From Hungatella sp. UBA3402 (GTDB lineage: Bacteria; Bacillota; Clostridia; Lachnospirales; Lachnospiraceae), in contig DEPC01000086.1 in the NCBI GenBank assembly GCA_002358555.1, positions 1-15,868 of the forward strand: a stretch of DNA of 15,868 bases. Reading direction: 5' to 3'. The notes below the pieces were generated by a model, which saw nothing but the letters and a program-made list of their open reading frames with translations, was not told the origin of the DNA and did no database searches. Both the position numbers and the translations under genes were made by a program. Below are positions 7,242 to 13,896 of the stretch, piece by piece. Within the stretch, counting starts at the first letter, position 1. Every line of letters starts with the position of its first letter.

Positions 7242-8405
7242 TCATAATAACATCAGCTTCACCCTGCTTTTAGCTGTCAATATTTCTTCTCCTGCTGGAA
7301 AAACTGCGAGACAATTAGTTCCTATCCCTGACTGCATAACGCCATTTTGCTGTTTGGGTACAGCTTCTACAGAAAAACCATCATAAATTCCTCTGACAAT
7401 TCTAGGACAAGGGCGCTTCTTTTTATAGTCTCTTTTAAGGCAGGCTTCTATATAAATGCTAGAGCGAAATGGAAACAGCCATTCAAAGATAGCACTTGCA
7501 GAGTATGGATTCCCTGACAAGGACAGGACAGGCACATCATGAACAAGAGAAAACATGGTAGGCATGCCAGGCTTGATATCAATGCCATGAAATAAGATAG
7601 CTCCATGAAGATTCAATACTGCCTGTTCTAAAAAATCCTTTTTGCCCACAGATACTCCTCCTGTTGTGATGACTATATCTGCAGTTGAGACTGCCCTTAC
7701 AATTCCCTCCATAATGTTCTTTAGGTTATCGCCAATATGTTCTACACTAGAAATATTACAGTGAAACTGCCTTAAACGGGAGGAGAGATAAACAATATTG
7801 GAATCATAGATTTTTCCAGGTTTGAGTGGTTCATCAGACAGACAAAGCTCGTCACCTGTAGAAATAATTGCTATCCTTGGTCTCTGGTAAATTTTCAGCT
7901 CTTTGATTCCACAGGCAGCAGCACAGGCCAGAAGATAGGCATCTACCTTTTGCCCCTTCTTGGCAATTATCTCTCCTGCTTTAAAATCCTCTCCCACTGG
8001 GGCAATATTATTGATAGAAGGAATGGAAGAGAAGGTCACATAATCTTCTCCCATATCTGATTGTTCTTGAGGAACCACAAAGTCTGCATTGTCTGGCACC
8101 CTTGCCCCTGTCATGATGCGGACAGCCTCTTTGGAGCCGATATGATAGATAGTTTCGTCTCCAGCGTCGATTTCACCGATAACCTGAAAAGCTAAAGTTT
8201 TTAAGTCCAGCCAATGTTGAATATCCTCTCCCCTAACTGCATATCCATCCATTGCGCTCCTTCTAAAAGGAGGCTGATTCATAATTGCTACCACATCTTC
8301 TGCCAGAATTCCATCTAGACATTGCTCTAATGGCAATATCATTGTCTCAAATATTTTTGTATGCTTTGCCACAATTTCATTTGCCTGTTCTAAAGATATT
8401 CTCAC
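7242..8405 (-). CDS. moeA: MoeA, molybdopterin molybdenumtransferase
   Basis: MoeA inserts molybdate into adenylylated molybdopterin supplied by the MogA domain. The 387-aa protein shows the full set of family motifs: PPFRRSAMDGYAV (45-57), GEIDAG (77-82), RIMTGARVP (96-104), STGDEL (182-187), DSN (201-203), the MPT-binding TTGGVSVGKKDF (247-258), KPGMP (278-282) and LSGNP (296-300). The start codon is GTG at 8405, placed 7 bases after an AGGAGG ribosome binding site (8413-8418); no ATG lies near that position. It follows the mobA-mobB fusion with a 70-base AT-rich gap, where I found no convincing promoter, and precedes the second MoeA-like gene. The N-terminal domains (I, II) and C-terminal domain IV appear complete. 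Confidence 0.95.
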   Translation of the reverse strand: MRISLEQANEIVAKHTKIFETMILPLEQCLDGILAEDVVAIMNQPPFRRSAMDGYAVRGEDIQHWLDLKTLAFQVIGEIDAGDETIYHIGSKEAVRIMTGARVPDNADFVVPQEQSDMGEDYVTFSSIPSINNIAPVGEDFKAGEIIAKKGQKVDAYLLACAAACGIKELKIYQRPRIAIISTGDELCLSDEPLKPGKIYDSNIVYLSSRLRQFHCNISSVEHIGDNLKNIMEGIVRAVSTADIVITTGGVSVGKKDFLEQAVLNLHGAILFHGIDIKPGMPTMFSLVHDVPVLSLSGNPYSASAIFEWLFPFRSSIYIEACLKRDYKKKRPCPRIVRGIYDGFSVEAVPKQQNGVMQSGIGTNCLAVFPAGEEILTAKSRVKLMLL

Positions 8406-8475
8406 ACGGTTTCCTCCTATATGTTAGTACTACAACAAAAGAATAAAATCCAGATTATATTTAAAAATTTAGCAA

Positions 8476-9513
8476 TCAAATGATAGGTATCAAAAAATCT
8501 ATGATAAACTGACTGATTGCCTGTGCATCATCTCTTGAAAACCAGCGATTTCCCTCTACCTTCCTATCACTTACCACTGCCAGACATTGCTCTAATGGTA
8601 GAGGATAATGATTTTGTTCTGCTACCATAATCTTTGGAAAATTTTTTTGTTTGTACCCTTCTATCAATATGATATCTACATCATGAATGGTTGGAAGCAG
8701 CCTATCAATATCTGGTACTCGGTTCTCCACAATCAAAGCATTTTCTGGTGAAACGACTGCACTCATCATAGCCCCAGCCTTTGCCATTCTTTGGCTGTCT
8801 TTGCTTTCTGTAGGAAAGCTGATTTCATGGTGGGTATGCTTAATATAAGCGATACGGATTCCCTGTTCCTTTAAGATAGAAATGATTTTTTCAATCAAAG
8901 TGGTCTTTCCTGTATTGGAATATCCTACAAAAGAAATGACTGGAATCTTTTGAGATAAAAGCTTTTGATATTCTTTCTGCTGATTGATATTTGCCAATTT
9001 CTTCTCTTGCTCAAAAGTCTGAAGCAAAACATAAGATACTCTTATCTTTTCTAATATATGAGTAAGTTTTCTGTCTCCATATTTAAGTTGCATTTCTATC
9101 ACAGGTTTTATCCGTTTATGATAAATGGCTCCAAGAACATACTTACGCCCATCTCGGCCGACAGGAACCACAGCATCCACATCATCTGCTAGAAACTGTG
9201 ACAGATAAAAAGCAAAATGAGAATCCATAAAAGGCATATCACAGGCAGTAACAAATAGATTGTCATGTTTGCACACAGAGAGAGCCTTATGGACACCCCC
9301 TATAGGCCCACATTCCTGATAATCATCCTGAATATGAGGAATCATACAGTCAGAATAGGAAGCAGTTTCTCTAACTGACAGATAAATATCCTGCACATCA
9401 TAAAATTGGTCAATAATTCGTTCCAGAAATGTCTTTCCCTCGAATACTAAATTGGCTTTATCCTCCCCCATGCGTGTACTATGTCCGCCAGATAGAATTA
9501 CTGCACTTATCAT
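8476..9513 (-). CDS. mobAB: MobA-MobB fusion, Mo-cofactor guanylyltransferase plus GTP-binding adaptor
   Basis: The N-terminal half (about 1-185) is MobA, which attaches GMP to Mo-molybdopterin to make the MGD cofactor used by the DMSO reductase family. It has the nucleotide-binding LSGGHSTRMGEDKA (7-20), CGPIGGVHKAL (68-78), ACDMPF (90-95) and the late NINQQKEY (175-182). The C-terminal half (about 189-345) is MobB, a GTPase partner, with Walker A GYSNTGKTT (197-205) and YIKHTHHEISFPT. MobA and MobB are usually separate proteins, although the fusion is known in several bacteria. GGAGGG (9519-9524) lies 5 bases before the ATG. This is the first gene behind a 299-base structured leader, and it fits the need for bis-MGD by the neighbouring catalytic subunit. 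Confidence 0.93.
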   Translation of the reverse strand: MISAVILSGGHSTRMGEDKANLVFEGKTFLERIIDQFYDVQDIYLSVRETASYSDCMIPHIQDDYQECGPIGGVHKALSVCKHDNLFVTACDMPFMDSHFAFYLSQFLADDVDAVVPVGRDGRKYVLGAIYHKRIKPVIEMQLKYGDRKLTHILEKIRVSYVLLQTFEQEKKLANINQQKEYQKLLSQKIPVISFVGYSNTGKTTLIEKIISILKEQGIRIAYIKHTHHEISFPTESKDSQRMAKAGAMMSAVVSPENALIVENRVPDIDRLLPTIHDVDIILIEGYKQKNFPKIMVAEQNHYPLPLEQCLAVVSDRKVEGNRWFSRDDAQAISQFIIDFLIPII

Positions 9514-9545
9514 TCATTCCCTCCATTTCCAGAATACATGAAAAC

Positions 9546-9586
9546 AAAAAAGAGGATTTCCGCACAAAAAAGAGCAGCAATCCTCT
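9546..9586 (-). terminator. Leader hairpin 3: intrinsic terminator before mobA-mobB
   Basis: On the minus strand AGAGGATT (9579-9586) pairs perfectly with AATCCTCT (9551-9558) across a 20-nt loop and is followed at once by TTTTTG. It ends about 20 bases before the ribosome binding site of mobA-mobB, so it would block the whole molybdenum operon unless bypassed. Confidence 0.65.
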
Positions 9587-9589
9587 AAA

Positions 9590-9609
9590 AATAGGTTTCA
9601 AATCCTATT
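9590..9609 (-). other. Leader hairpin 2
   Basis: AATAGG (9604-9609) pairs with CCTATT (9590-9595) around an 8-nt loop, with a short T run after it on the minus strand. It is a weak hairpin lying between the two stronger terminator-like hairpins; it may be a spacer or part of an alternative fold. Confidence 0.4.
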
Positions 9610-9615
9610 CCCATC

Positions 9616-9653
9616 AAAAAATAACCATTCTGACAGACAATCTCAGAAAAGTT
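9616..9653 (-). terminator. Leader hairpin 1: intrinsic terminator after the aptamer-like fold
   Basis: On the minus strand TTCTGA (9643-9648) pairs with TCAGAA (9628-9633). The stem extends outward, after one U-U mismatch, by a wobble pair and C-G, A-U, A-U pairs to 9653 and 9623. The loop is 9 nt. ATTTTTT follows (9616-9622). The position directly after the aptamer-like fold is that of a riboswitch expression platform. Confidence 0.55.
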
Positions 9654-9663
9654 TTATAAGTCT

Positions 9664-9775
9664 ACTCTTCTTTTCAATAAGGAAGGCATGGCTGTTTCCG
9701 CCCATACCCTGAGGATACTATAACTATCCTGGCATGAATTCCATAGCAAGCCTTAGGCATCCATGCTCGAAGAAT
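9664..9775 (-). ncRNA. Structured leader RNA, probable Moco riboswitch aptamer
   Basis: Upstream of the molybdenum operon the minus-strand RNA can close a ~112-nt fold. A basal helix pairs 9769-9775 (ATTCTTC) with 9664-9670 (GAAGAGT), including one wobble. Inside, AGGATA (9725-9730) pairs with TATCCT (9712-9717) over a 7-nt loop. A 9-bp helix pairs 9702-9710 with 9683-9691 around a loop containing GGAAAC, its 3' strand reading CCATGCCTT. A further small hairpin GCC-TAA-GGC lies near 9752-9760. GGAAAC next to GCCATGCC recalls conserved parts of the Moco RNA motif (RF01055) as I remember it. The context, immediately ahead of Moco synthesis genes with terminators behind, agrees strongly. I could not run a covariance search, so another class of leader RNA remains possible. 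Confidence 0.55.
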
Positions 9776-9799
9776 TTCTATATGTTATTGTAAATGAAC

Positions 9800-9827
9800 A
9801 TTATATATAACCTCATTTCACCCCCAA
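9800..9827 (-). promoter_or_regulatory. Candidate promoter for the molybdenum operon
   Basis: On the minus strand TTGGGG (9822-9827) and TATAAT (9800-9805) are separated by 16 bases. The -35 box matches only TTG, and lies inside the 3' end of the tetR gene. Transcription would begin near 9793, just ahead of the aptamer-like fold at 9775, which is the geometry expected for a riboswitch leader. Read-through from the upstream oxidoreductase operon is also possible, since no terminator separates them. Confidence 0.4.
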
Positions 9828-10400
9828 TTTTCCATAACAAAAGATATCTACATAACTCTGTTTCATGATACGTACTACAATAGCAACTCCCTCATCAAGA
9901 GAAATCCTCTCGGATTCCATCCAGGCATCAATAATACCCATGAAAAAATTTCTAATAATTTCCAGGTAAAATTTCCGAAGAAATTTATCTTCTTTTTCAC
10001 TGGGAATACAGATATCTCGGCAGTGATTCAATACAACCTGGTCTGCAATGGATATGACTGTTCCAGAAGTTTCTGTCGTAACTAGTGCTAACAGGCTTTC
10101 TTCATAAAAAGTTACCTTTTCCAGAAAGCTCCTTGCATCCTCTTGCACTTTCTTTTCATCTAGAAGCTCACAAGATTCTTTCCAATACATAAAACATCCA
10201 AATAACTCATCAAACATATCATAAACCATTGCAAACATCAGCTCATCTTTATTATGATAATGAGCATAAAAGGTTTTGCGGTTGACACCTGCCTCATTAG
10301 AAATCATAGTTACTGTGATGGTACTATAAGGGACTGTTTTCATCAGCCTTATCATAGCATTTTGTATGTCTCGTTGGGAACGGTGCAATTTTTGTCTCAA
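9813..10400 (-). CDS. TetR/AcrR-family transcriptional regulator
   Basis: A 195-aa protein with an N-terminal DNA-binding domain: RSQRDIQNAMIRLMKTVPYSTITV (helix 1, about 7-30) leads into the helix-turn-helix MISNEAGVNRKTFYAHYHNKDEL (32-54), a textbook TetR signature. The C-terminal ~130 residues are helical and divergent, as expected for the ligand-binding and dimer part, so the inducer is unknown. The likely start is TTG at 10400, whose TTGA overlaps the dmsB stop TGA and implies translational coupling; the first ATG (codon 16) would cut off helix 1. The ribosome binding site is weak. As the last gene of the oxidoreductase operon it probably controls that operon; a 26-bp palindrome at 13851-13876 is the best operator candidate. 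Confidence 0.88.
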   Translation of the reverse strand: MRQKLHRSQRDIQNAMIRLMKTVPYSTITVTMISNEAGVNRKTFYAHYHNKDELMFAMVYDMFDELFGCFMYWKESCELLDEKKVQEDARSFLEKVTFYEESLLALVTTETSGTVISIADQVVLNHCRDICIPSEKEDKFLRKFYLEIIRNFFMGIIDAWMESERISLDEGVAIVVRIMKQSYVDIFCYGKLGVK

Positions 10401-10984
10401 GTCTCTTTTTCTTCAAACTCCGTTTCTTTTGCACAGTTTCTGGCTTTTATGAGGAAATTGGGGCCGGTTTCTCCGTCTGGGAAACAAGGCAGTTCTGTAA
10501 CCAAATCAGAGCCATACTGTGCTTTTAGTTCATCAATGGGGCCAAATTTTAACGCTCTCATCATGCAGCTTGACACGCAGGCAGGTTCTTCGCCCTTGTC
10601 AATCAAATCCTTACACATATCACATTTCTTTACTATATTTTCCTCTTTTATAAAAACAGGGTGGCTATATGGACAGGCAGATATACATCCCTGGCAATCT
10701 TCTCCAAGGCAATCTACATCTGGTGCATGGTAGACAATGCCAGTTGCCTCATCTTTCACTGTTCTACCCGTAGGGCAGATAGTTACACATGCTGGATTAT
10801 CACAGTGGTTGCAACTTTCTGCTAGGTGGTAAATTCCTGGATTGGGGAATTCTCCTGTCTCATAGGTATGAACCGCACGGAACAAATAACCGATATCCAG
10901 GCGGTTTTTATCTTTACAGGCGATTTGACAGGTATGGCAGCCTGCACATACTGTCTGGTCAAAATAAAATCCATATTGTGCCAT
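10397..10984 (-). CDS. dmsB: DmsB-type [4Fe-4S] electron-transfer subunit
   Basis: This 195-aa iron-sulfur subunit passes electrons to the catalytic subunit encoded just upstream. It has 16 cluster cysteines in four groups: C13-C16-C19-C23, C58-C61-C66-C70, C92-C97-C100-C104 and C121-C124-C136-C140, the standard DmsB/NarH-like ferredoxin plan. The third group has four rather than the usual two residues between its first two cysteines. No signal peptide is present; such subunits are carried across the membrane with the Tat-bearing partner. The ATG at 10984 is preferred because AGGAGG (10994-10999) sits 9 bases ahead; an in-frame ATG at 11035 would overlap the end of the catalytic gene. The gene starts 16 bases after the dmsA stop and overlaps tetR. 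Confidence 0.92.
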   Translation of the reverse strand: MAQYGFYFDQTVCAGCHTCQIACKDKNRLDIGYLFRAVHTYETGEFPNPGIYHLAESCNHCDNPACVTICPTGRTVKDEATGIVYHAPDVDCLGEDCQGCISACPYSHPVFIKEENIVKKCDMCKDLIDKGEEPACVSSCMMRALKFGPIDELKAQYGSDLVTELPCFPDGETGPNFLIKARNCAKETEFEEKET

Positions 10985-10993
10985 TGCTTTAGT

Positions 10994-10999
10994 CCTCCT
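10994..10999 (-). promoter_or_regulatory. Ribosome binding site deciding the dmsB start
   Basis: AGGAGG on the minus strand, 9 bases before the ATG at 10984 and in the gap after the dmsA stop codon, selects this start over the in-frame ATG at 11035. Confidence 0.8.
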
Positions 11000-11000
11000 T

Positions 11001-13754
11001 TTACTCAAACAGAATTGTCTGAGGGATATCGACATCTTTTGGAATTGGTGTGCCGTCCCATTTGGCTACCTGTACAGTTAAGGTATTGTAACCATCTACT
11101 CCCATTCCAGTAGATACATTTCCAGTTATGTAGTTTTCGCTTCCAGATTGGTCTATGCCAGTGGATTCATCTACATTTACCCAAGCACCATGGGGCAATC
11201 CCACAACACCAGGAGTCATACGTGCTGTCACATAAGCCTGACGCAGAGTTTCTCCATATTTAGAAGAAACTTTTACAGTATCGCCATCCTTGATGCCTCT
11301 TTCCTGAGCATCCTGCTTTGAAATATAGAATGGATTTGCACAGGCTTCACGCAACCATGGGATATTGTCAAAAATAGAATGGGAACGTCTCTGATAGTGT
11401 GGGTTAATACACTGCAGAGGATATTCGCTTTTGGCATTACCAATGGTATTGTCTACAAAAGTGGATTCATAGCCTTGAGTTAAGGGGCGGTATTTTGGTA
11501 ATGGAGAATATTCGTCTTCGGAATATCCCTGAGAGTTGATAATATCTGCCCACATCTGAGAATAAAATTCAATTTTTCCTGTTTCTGTGGCAATTGGATT
11601 GGCTTCAGGGTCTTTGCGGAATTCTTCTTTATCAATAAATCCGAAATTGTCGCCTACTTTGCGGTCTACTCTGTATAAGCCATCTTCCATGAATTTTTTG
11701 ATGCTGATACGTCCCTCCTGAGGAGTTCCTTCCACGCCCCATTCGTCGATGTCTTCTTGAGTGATGGTGCATAGTGGTTCCCAATCTACACCATTCTCTT
11801 TGATAACCGTAGAGGAGGCAACTTCATTAAATAATCTTTGTGTTTCGCTTACCATAAAGAAATCGTCCTGACTTAGGCCAAACTTTTCGCCAATCTTGAT
11901 ACATGCCTCGGTATCGCTCAATGCCTCAAAGTAGGGGTCTACAACCTGTCGGTTGATTAACAGGATATCACGGTTCATATAACCTTCCCATACATAGCTG
12001 CCTTCGCGCTCCCAATTTGTGGTGATTGGAAGAACAATATCTGCATATTTGTTGCTTGCAGTGAGGAAATGTCCCTGACCCACTACAAATTCTACAGAAC
12101 GATGAGCCTCAATCCCCAGCTTGCCGCCCTCGCAGGTAGTCAGTTTAGCCTTGCCTGCATTCCAAATCATCTTTACATTGGCAGTTGTATTTTCAACTTT
12201 TTTCGTTAAATCATAATTTTCAACCACAGATTTCCAGCCCAGACCTGCACCATTTAAGCCTACCCACATTCCAGTAGGATTATAAGGCTCTCCCATGACA
12301 GCTTTCCACATCTGGTTATCACCGACATAGCTTCCTGCACCAGTTCCAGAGGTTCCTCCAGCACCACCATTAGAACCTACCTTTACCAGACGGGGGCCAA
12401 AATTGTTGGTATGGTTCCATGCAGTAGGTCCTACACAGTTGCCACTCTTTCCGATATGCCCGCCCATAGCAGCCAGACAGATAGCCATCTGAGGAACCTG
12501 CTCTGTGTTGTAGGTACGAGTGCTTGCCCAGCTAGAGAGGATTGCACAGTTGTTTTGTTTGCCAAGGATACGGGCAACTTCCCGTAAAGTTTCTGCATCT
12601 ACGCCACAGATTTCGCTGGCCCATTCAGGTGTCTTGGGGGTGTTGTCATATTCTCCCCGAAGATAACCAAAGAAGTTCTCGTCAATCCTGGCATTTTCTG
12701 GCATATGTTCTTTGTCTTGACCAACGCAACAACGGTCTAAGAAATCCCAGTCAATGAGGGAATTGCTTTCACTGTCTTCCTCCAAAAGCACATAAGCCAT
12801 ACCTAACATTGCTGCCATATCTGTACCAGGGCGGATAGGAACCCATTTTGCATCCAAGATAGAAGAAGTATCTGTATAAATGGGGTCAAAAATGATAAAT
12901 TTACAGCCAGCATCCTTCCACGCTTTTGCATAGTTGGTGGCATTTCCCAAAGATGACCAAGCGGGATTGTAACCAAAAGCAATACAATAATCACAGTTAA
13001 GCATATCTAAACGGTCATTATTTACAGAATAATCATTGCATCCATCTCCCCAGCCTAATACACCAGGAGCATACCAGCTTCCCCAAGAGGAAGTAGTCCA
13101 TGAAGTAAGATAATTGATATTTAACTTATTTAAAAGTCCTGCTGGCTCTCCACCACACAGCAAGATAGAGTTATCTCCATAAGCTGTATTGATTCGCTCA
13201 ATCTCATCATGAATATACTGAGCTGCCTCATCCCAGGAAATTCTCTCCCATTCATCCATACCACGAAGCTGACCATTAGGATTATCAGGACTCCAGTTTT
13301 TGCGTTTCATAGGATATTTTAAACGGTCTAAACCTCTGGCTTGATATTGCTGAGAAAAACCGCGGAGACAGGAACGCTGCTGACGGTTTACCTCATCATC
13401 CGAATAAATATCATCCGTTTTCTGACGAGTGATTACCCCATCTTTTACATAAGCCCGAACCAGACATTTGCCGCCACAGTTATGCCAGCAGGCAGCAGCA
13501 ACCCATTTTCCTCCATCATCTTGAACGGTTGGAGTAGGTTCTTGGGCAGCAGTACTAGTCTCAGTTTCAGCAGGAGTGGTTGTCTCTTCTGGAGTTGTAG
13601 ATGGAGTAGTTGTCTCCACCAAATCATTGTCAGTTGTAGTACTGCATCCGCCAAGAACTAATGCAGCACTAGCAGCACCAATGGCAGCGGCTGAACCTTT
13701 CAGAAAGTCCCGACGGCTGACCTTGGAAGCCAACACTTTGTCAATGAGTGCCAT
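11001..13754 (-). CDS. dmsA: DMSO reductase family molybdopterin oxidoreductase, Tat-exported lipoprotein
   Basis: Catalytic subunit of a bis-MGD enzyme, 917 aa. The N-terminus has a twin-arginine motif SRRDFLK (13-19), a hydrophobic stretch and a lipobox LGGC with Cys37, so it should be exported folded and then lipidated. A Thr/Pro/Glu-rich linker (38-78) follows. The [4Fe-4S] site is Cys88-X3-Cys92-X3-Cys96-X31-Cys128 (ACWHNCGGKC). Family motifs include ISWDEA (171-176), IIFDPIYTDT and WVPIRPGTDMAAMLGMAYV in the centre, and a C-terminal MGD-binding region (YISKQDAQERGIKDGDTVKVSS, LPHGAW). Where DmsA has its Mo-ligand serine, this protein appears to have Tyr227. It lies between the small acidic gene and dmsB; RBS GGAAGGA is 8 bases upstream of the ATG. 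The substrate (S- or N-oxide, aromatic or other) cannot be deduced; the dmsA symbol denotes family only. Confidence 0.92.
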   Translation of the reverse strand: MALIDKVLASKVSRRDFLKGSAAAIGAASAALVLGGCSTTTDNDLVETTTPSTTPEETTTPAETETSTAAQEPTPTVQDDGGKWVAAACWHNCGGKCLVRAYVKDGVITRQKTDDIYSDDEVNRQQRSCLRGFSQQYQARGLDRLKYPMKRKNWSPDNPNGQLRGMDEWERISWDEAAQYIHDEIERINTAYGDNSILLCGGEPAGLLNKLNINYLTSWTTSSWGSWYAPGVLGWGDGCNDYSVNNDRLDMLNCDYCIAFGYNPAWSSLGNATNYAKAWKDAGCKFIIFDPIYTDTSSILDAKWVPIRPGTDMAAMLGMAYVLLEEDSESNSLIDWDFLDRCCVGQDKEHMPENARIDENFFGYLRGEYDNTPKTPEWASEICGVDAETLREVARILGKQNNCAILSSWASTRTYNTEQVPQMAICLAAMGGHIGKSGNCVGPTAWNHTNNFGPRLVKVGSNGGAGGTSGTGAGSYVGDNQMWKAVMGEPYNPTGMWVGLNGAGLGWKSVVENYDLTKKVENTTANVKMIWNAGKAKLTTCEGGKLGIEAHRSVEFVVGQGHFLTASNKYADIVLPITTNWEREGSYVWEGYMNRDILLINRQVVDPYFEALSDTEACIKIGEKFGLSQDDFFMVSETQRLFNEVASSTVIKENGVDWEPLCTITQEDIDEWGVEGTPQEGRISIKKFMEDGLYRVDRKVGDNFGFIDKEEFRKDPEANPIATETGKIEFYSQMWADIINSQGYSEDEYSPLPKYRPLTQGYESTFVDNTIGNAKSEYPLQCINPHYQRRSHSIFDNIPWLREACANPFYISKQDAQERGIKDGDTVKVSSKYGETLRQAYVTARMTPGVVGLPHGAWVNVDESTGIDQSGSENYITGNVSTGMGVDGYNTLTVQVAKWDGTPIPKDVDIPQTILFE

Positions 13755-13792
13755 AATTTTGTTCCTTCCTTTCCTGTTATTGTGTTATTTTT

Positions 13793-13821
13793 ATCATACA
13801 GAGAAATCATTCTACAATCAA
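13793..13821 (-). promoter_or_regulatory. Candidate promoter for dmsA-dmsB-tetR
   Basis: On the minus strand TTGATT (13816-13821) and TATGAT (13793-13798) are spaced by exactly 17 bases, a good vegetative-type promoter. Transcription would begin near 13786, about 32 bases before the dmsA start. A second possible -10, TACAAT, lies inside the palindrome just upstream with a weak TTTATA as -35. Confidence 0.5.
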
Positions 13822-13850
13822 TGGTCAAATCAGGGAGATATGGGGATAAT

Positions 13851-13876
13851 TGGTACAAATGCAGTAAATTGTACCA
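13851..13876. promoter_or_regulatory. 26-bp palindrome, candidate TetR operator
   Basis: TGGTACAA (13851-13858) and TTGTACCA (13869-13876) form a perfect 8-bp inverted repeat with a 10-bp AT-rich spacer, in the gap between the small gene and dmsA. Half-site symmetry and overall length fit TetR-family operators, and the operon encodes such a regulator. It lies 29 bases upstream of the best -35 box but overlaps an alternative -10 (TACAAT). A hairpin terminator is less likely in the direction of transcription because no T-run follows on the minus strand. Confidence 0.55.
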
Positions 13877-13896
13877 TTTTTATTGCCTATATAAAT

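Noticed and set aside
8406..8475. Separate promoter for moeA in the 70-base gap
   Set aside because: The gap is AT-rich and contains a TATAAT, but no acceptable -35 at 16-18 bases; internal read-through from mobA-mobB is simpler.
10985..11035. Extended N-terminus of DmsB starting at 11035
   Set aside because: It would run inside the end of the catalytic gene; AGGAGG at 10994-10999 and the typical MAQYGFYFDQ beginning favour 10984.
13341..13661. Plus-strand reading frame opposite the Tat-signal and linker of the catalytic gene
   Set aside because: It mirrors the Thr/Ser-rich linker coding region, has no ribosome binding site and no recognisable protein; several other plus-strand frames across 2.7-13.9 kb were dropped for the same reasons.
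13816..13837. FNR/CRP-like site near the dmsA promoter
   Set aside because: TTGA and TTGAT half-sites occur but are direct rather than inverted, so no TTGAT-N4-ATCAA palindrome is present.
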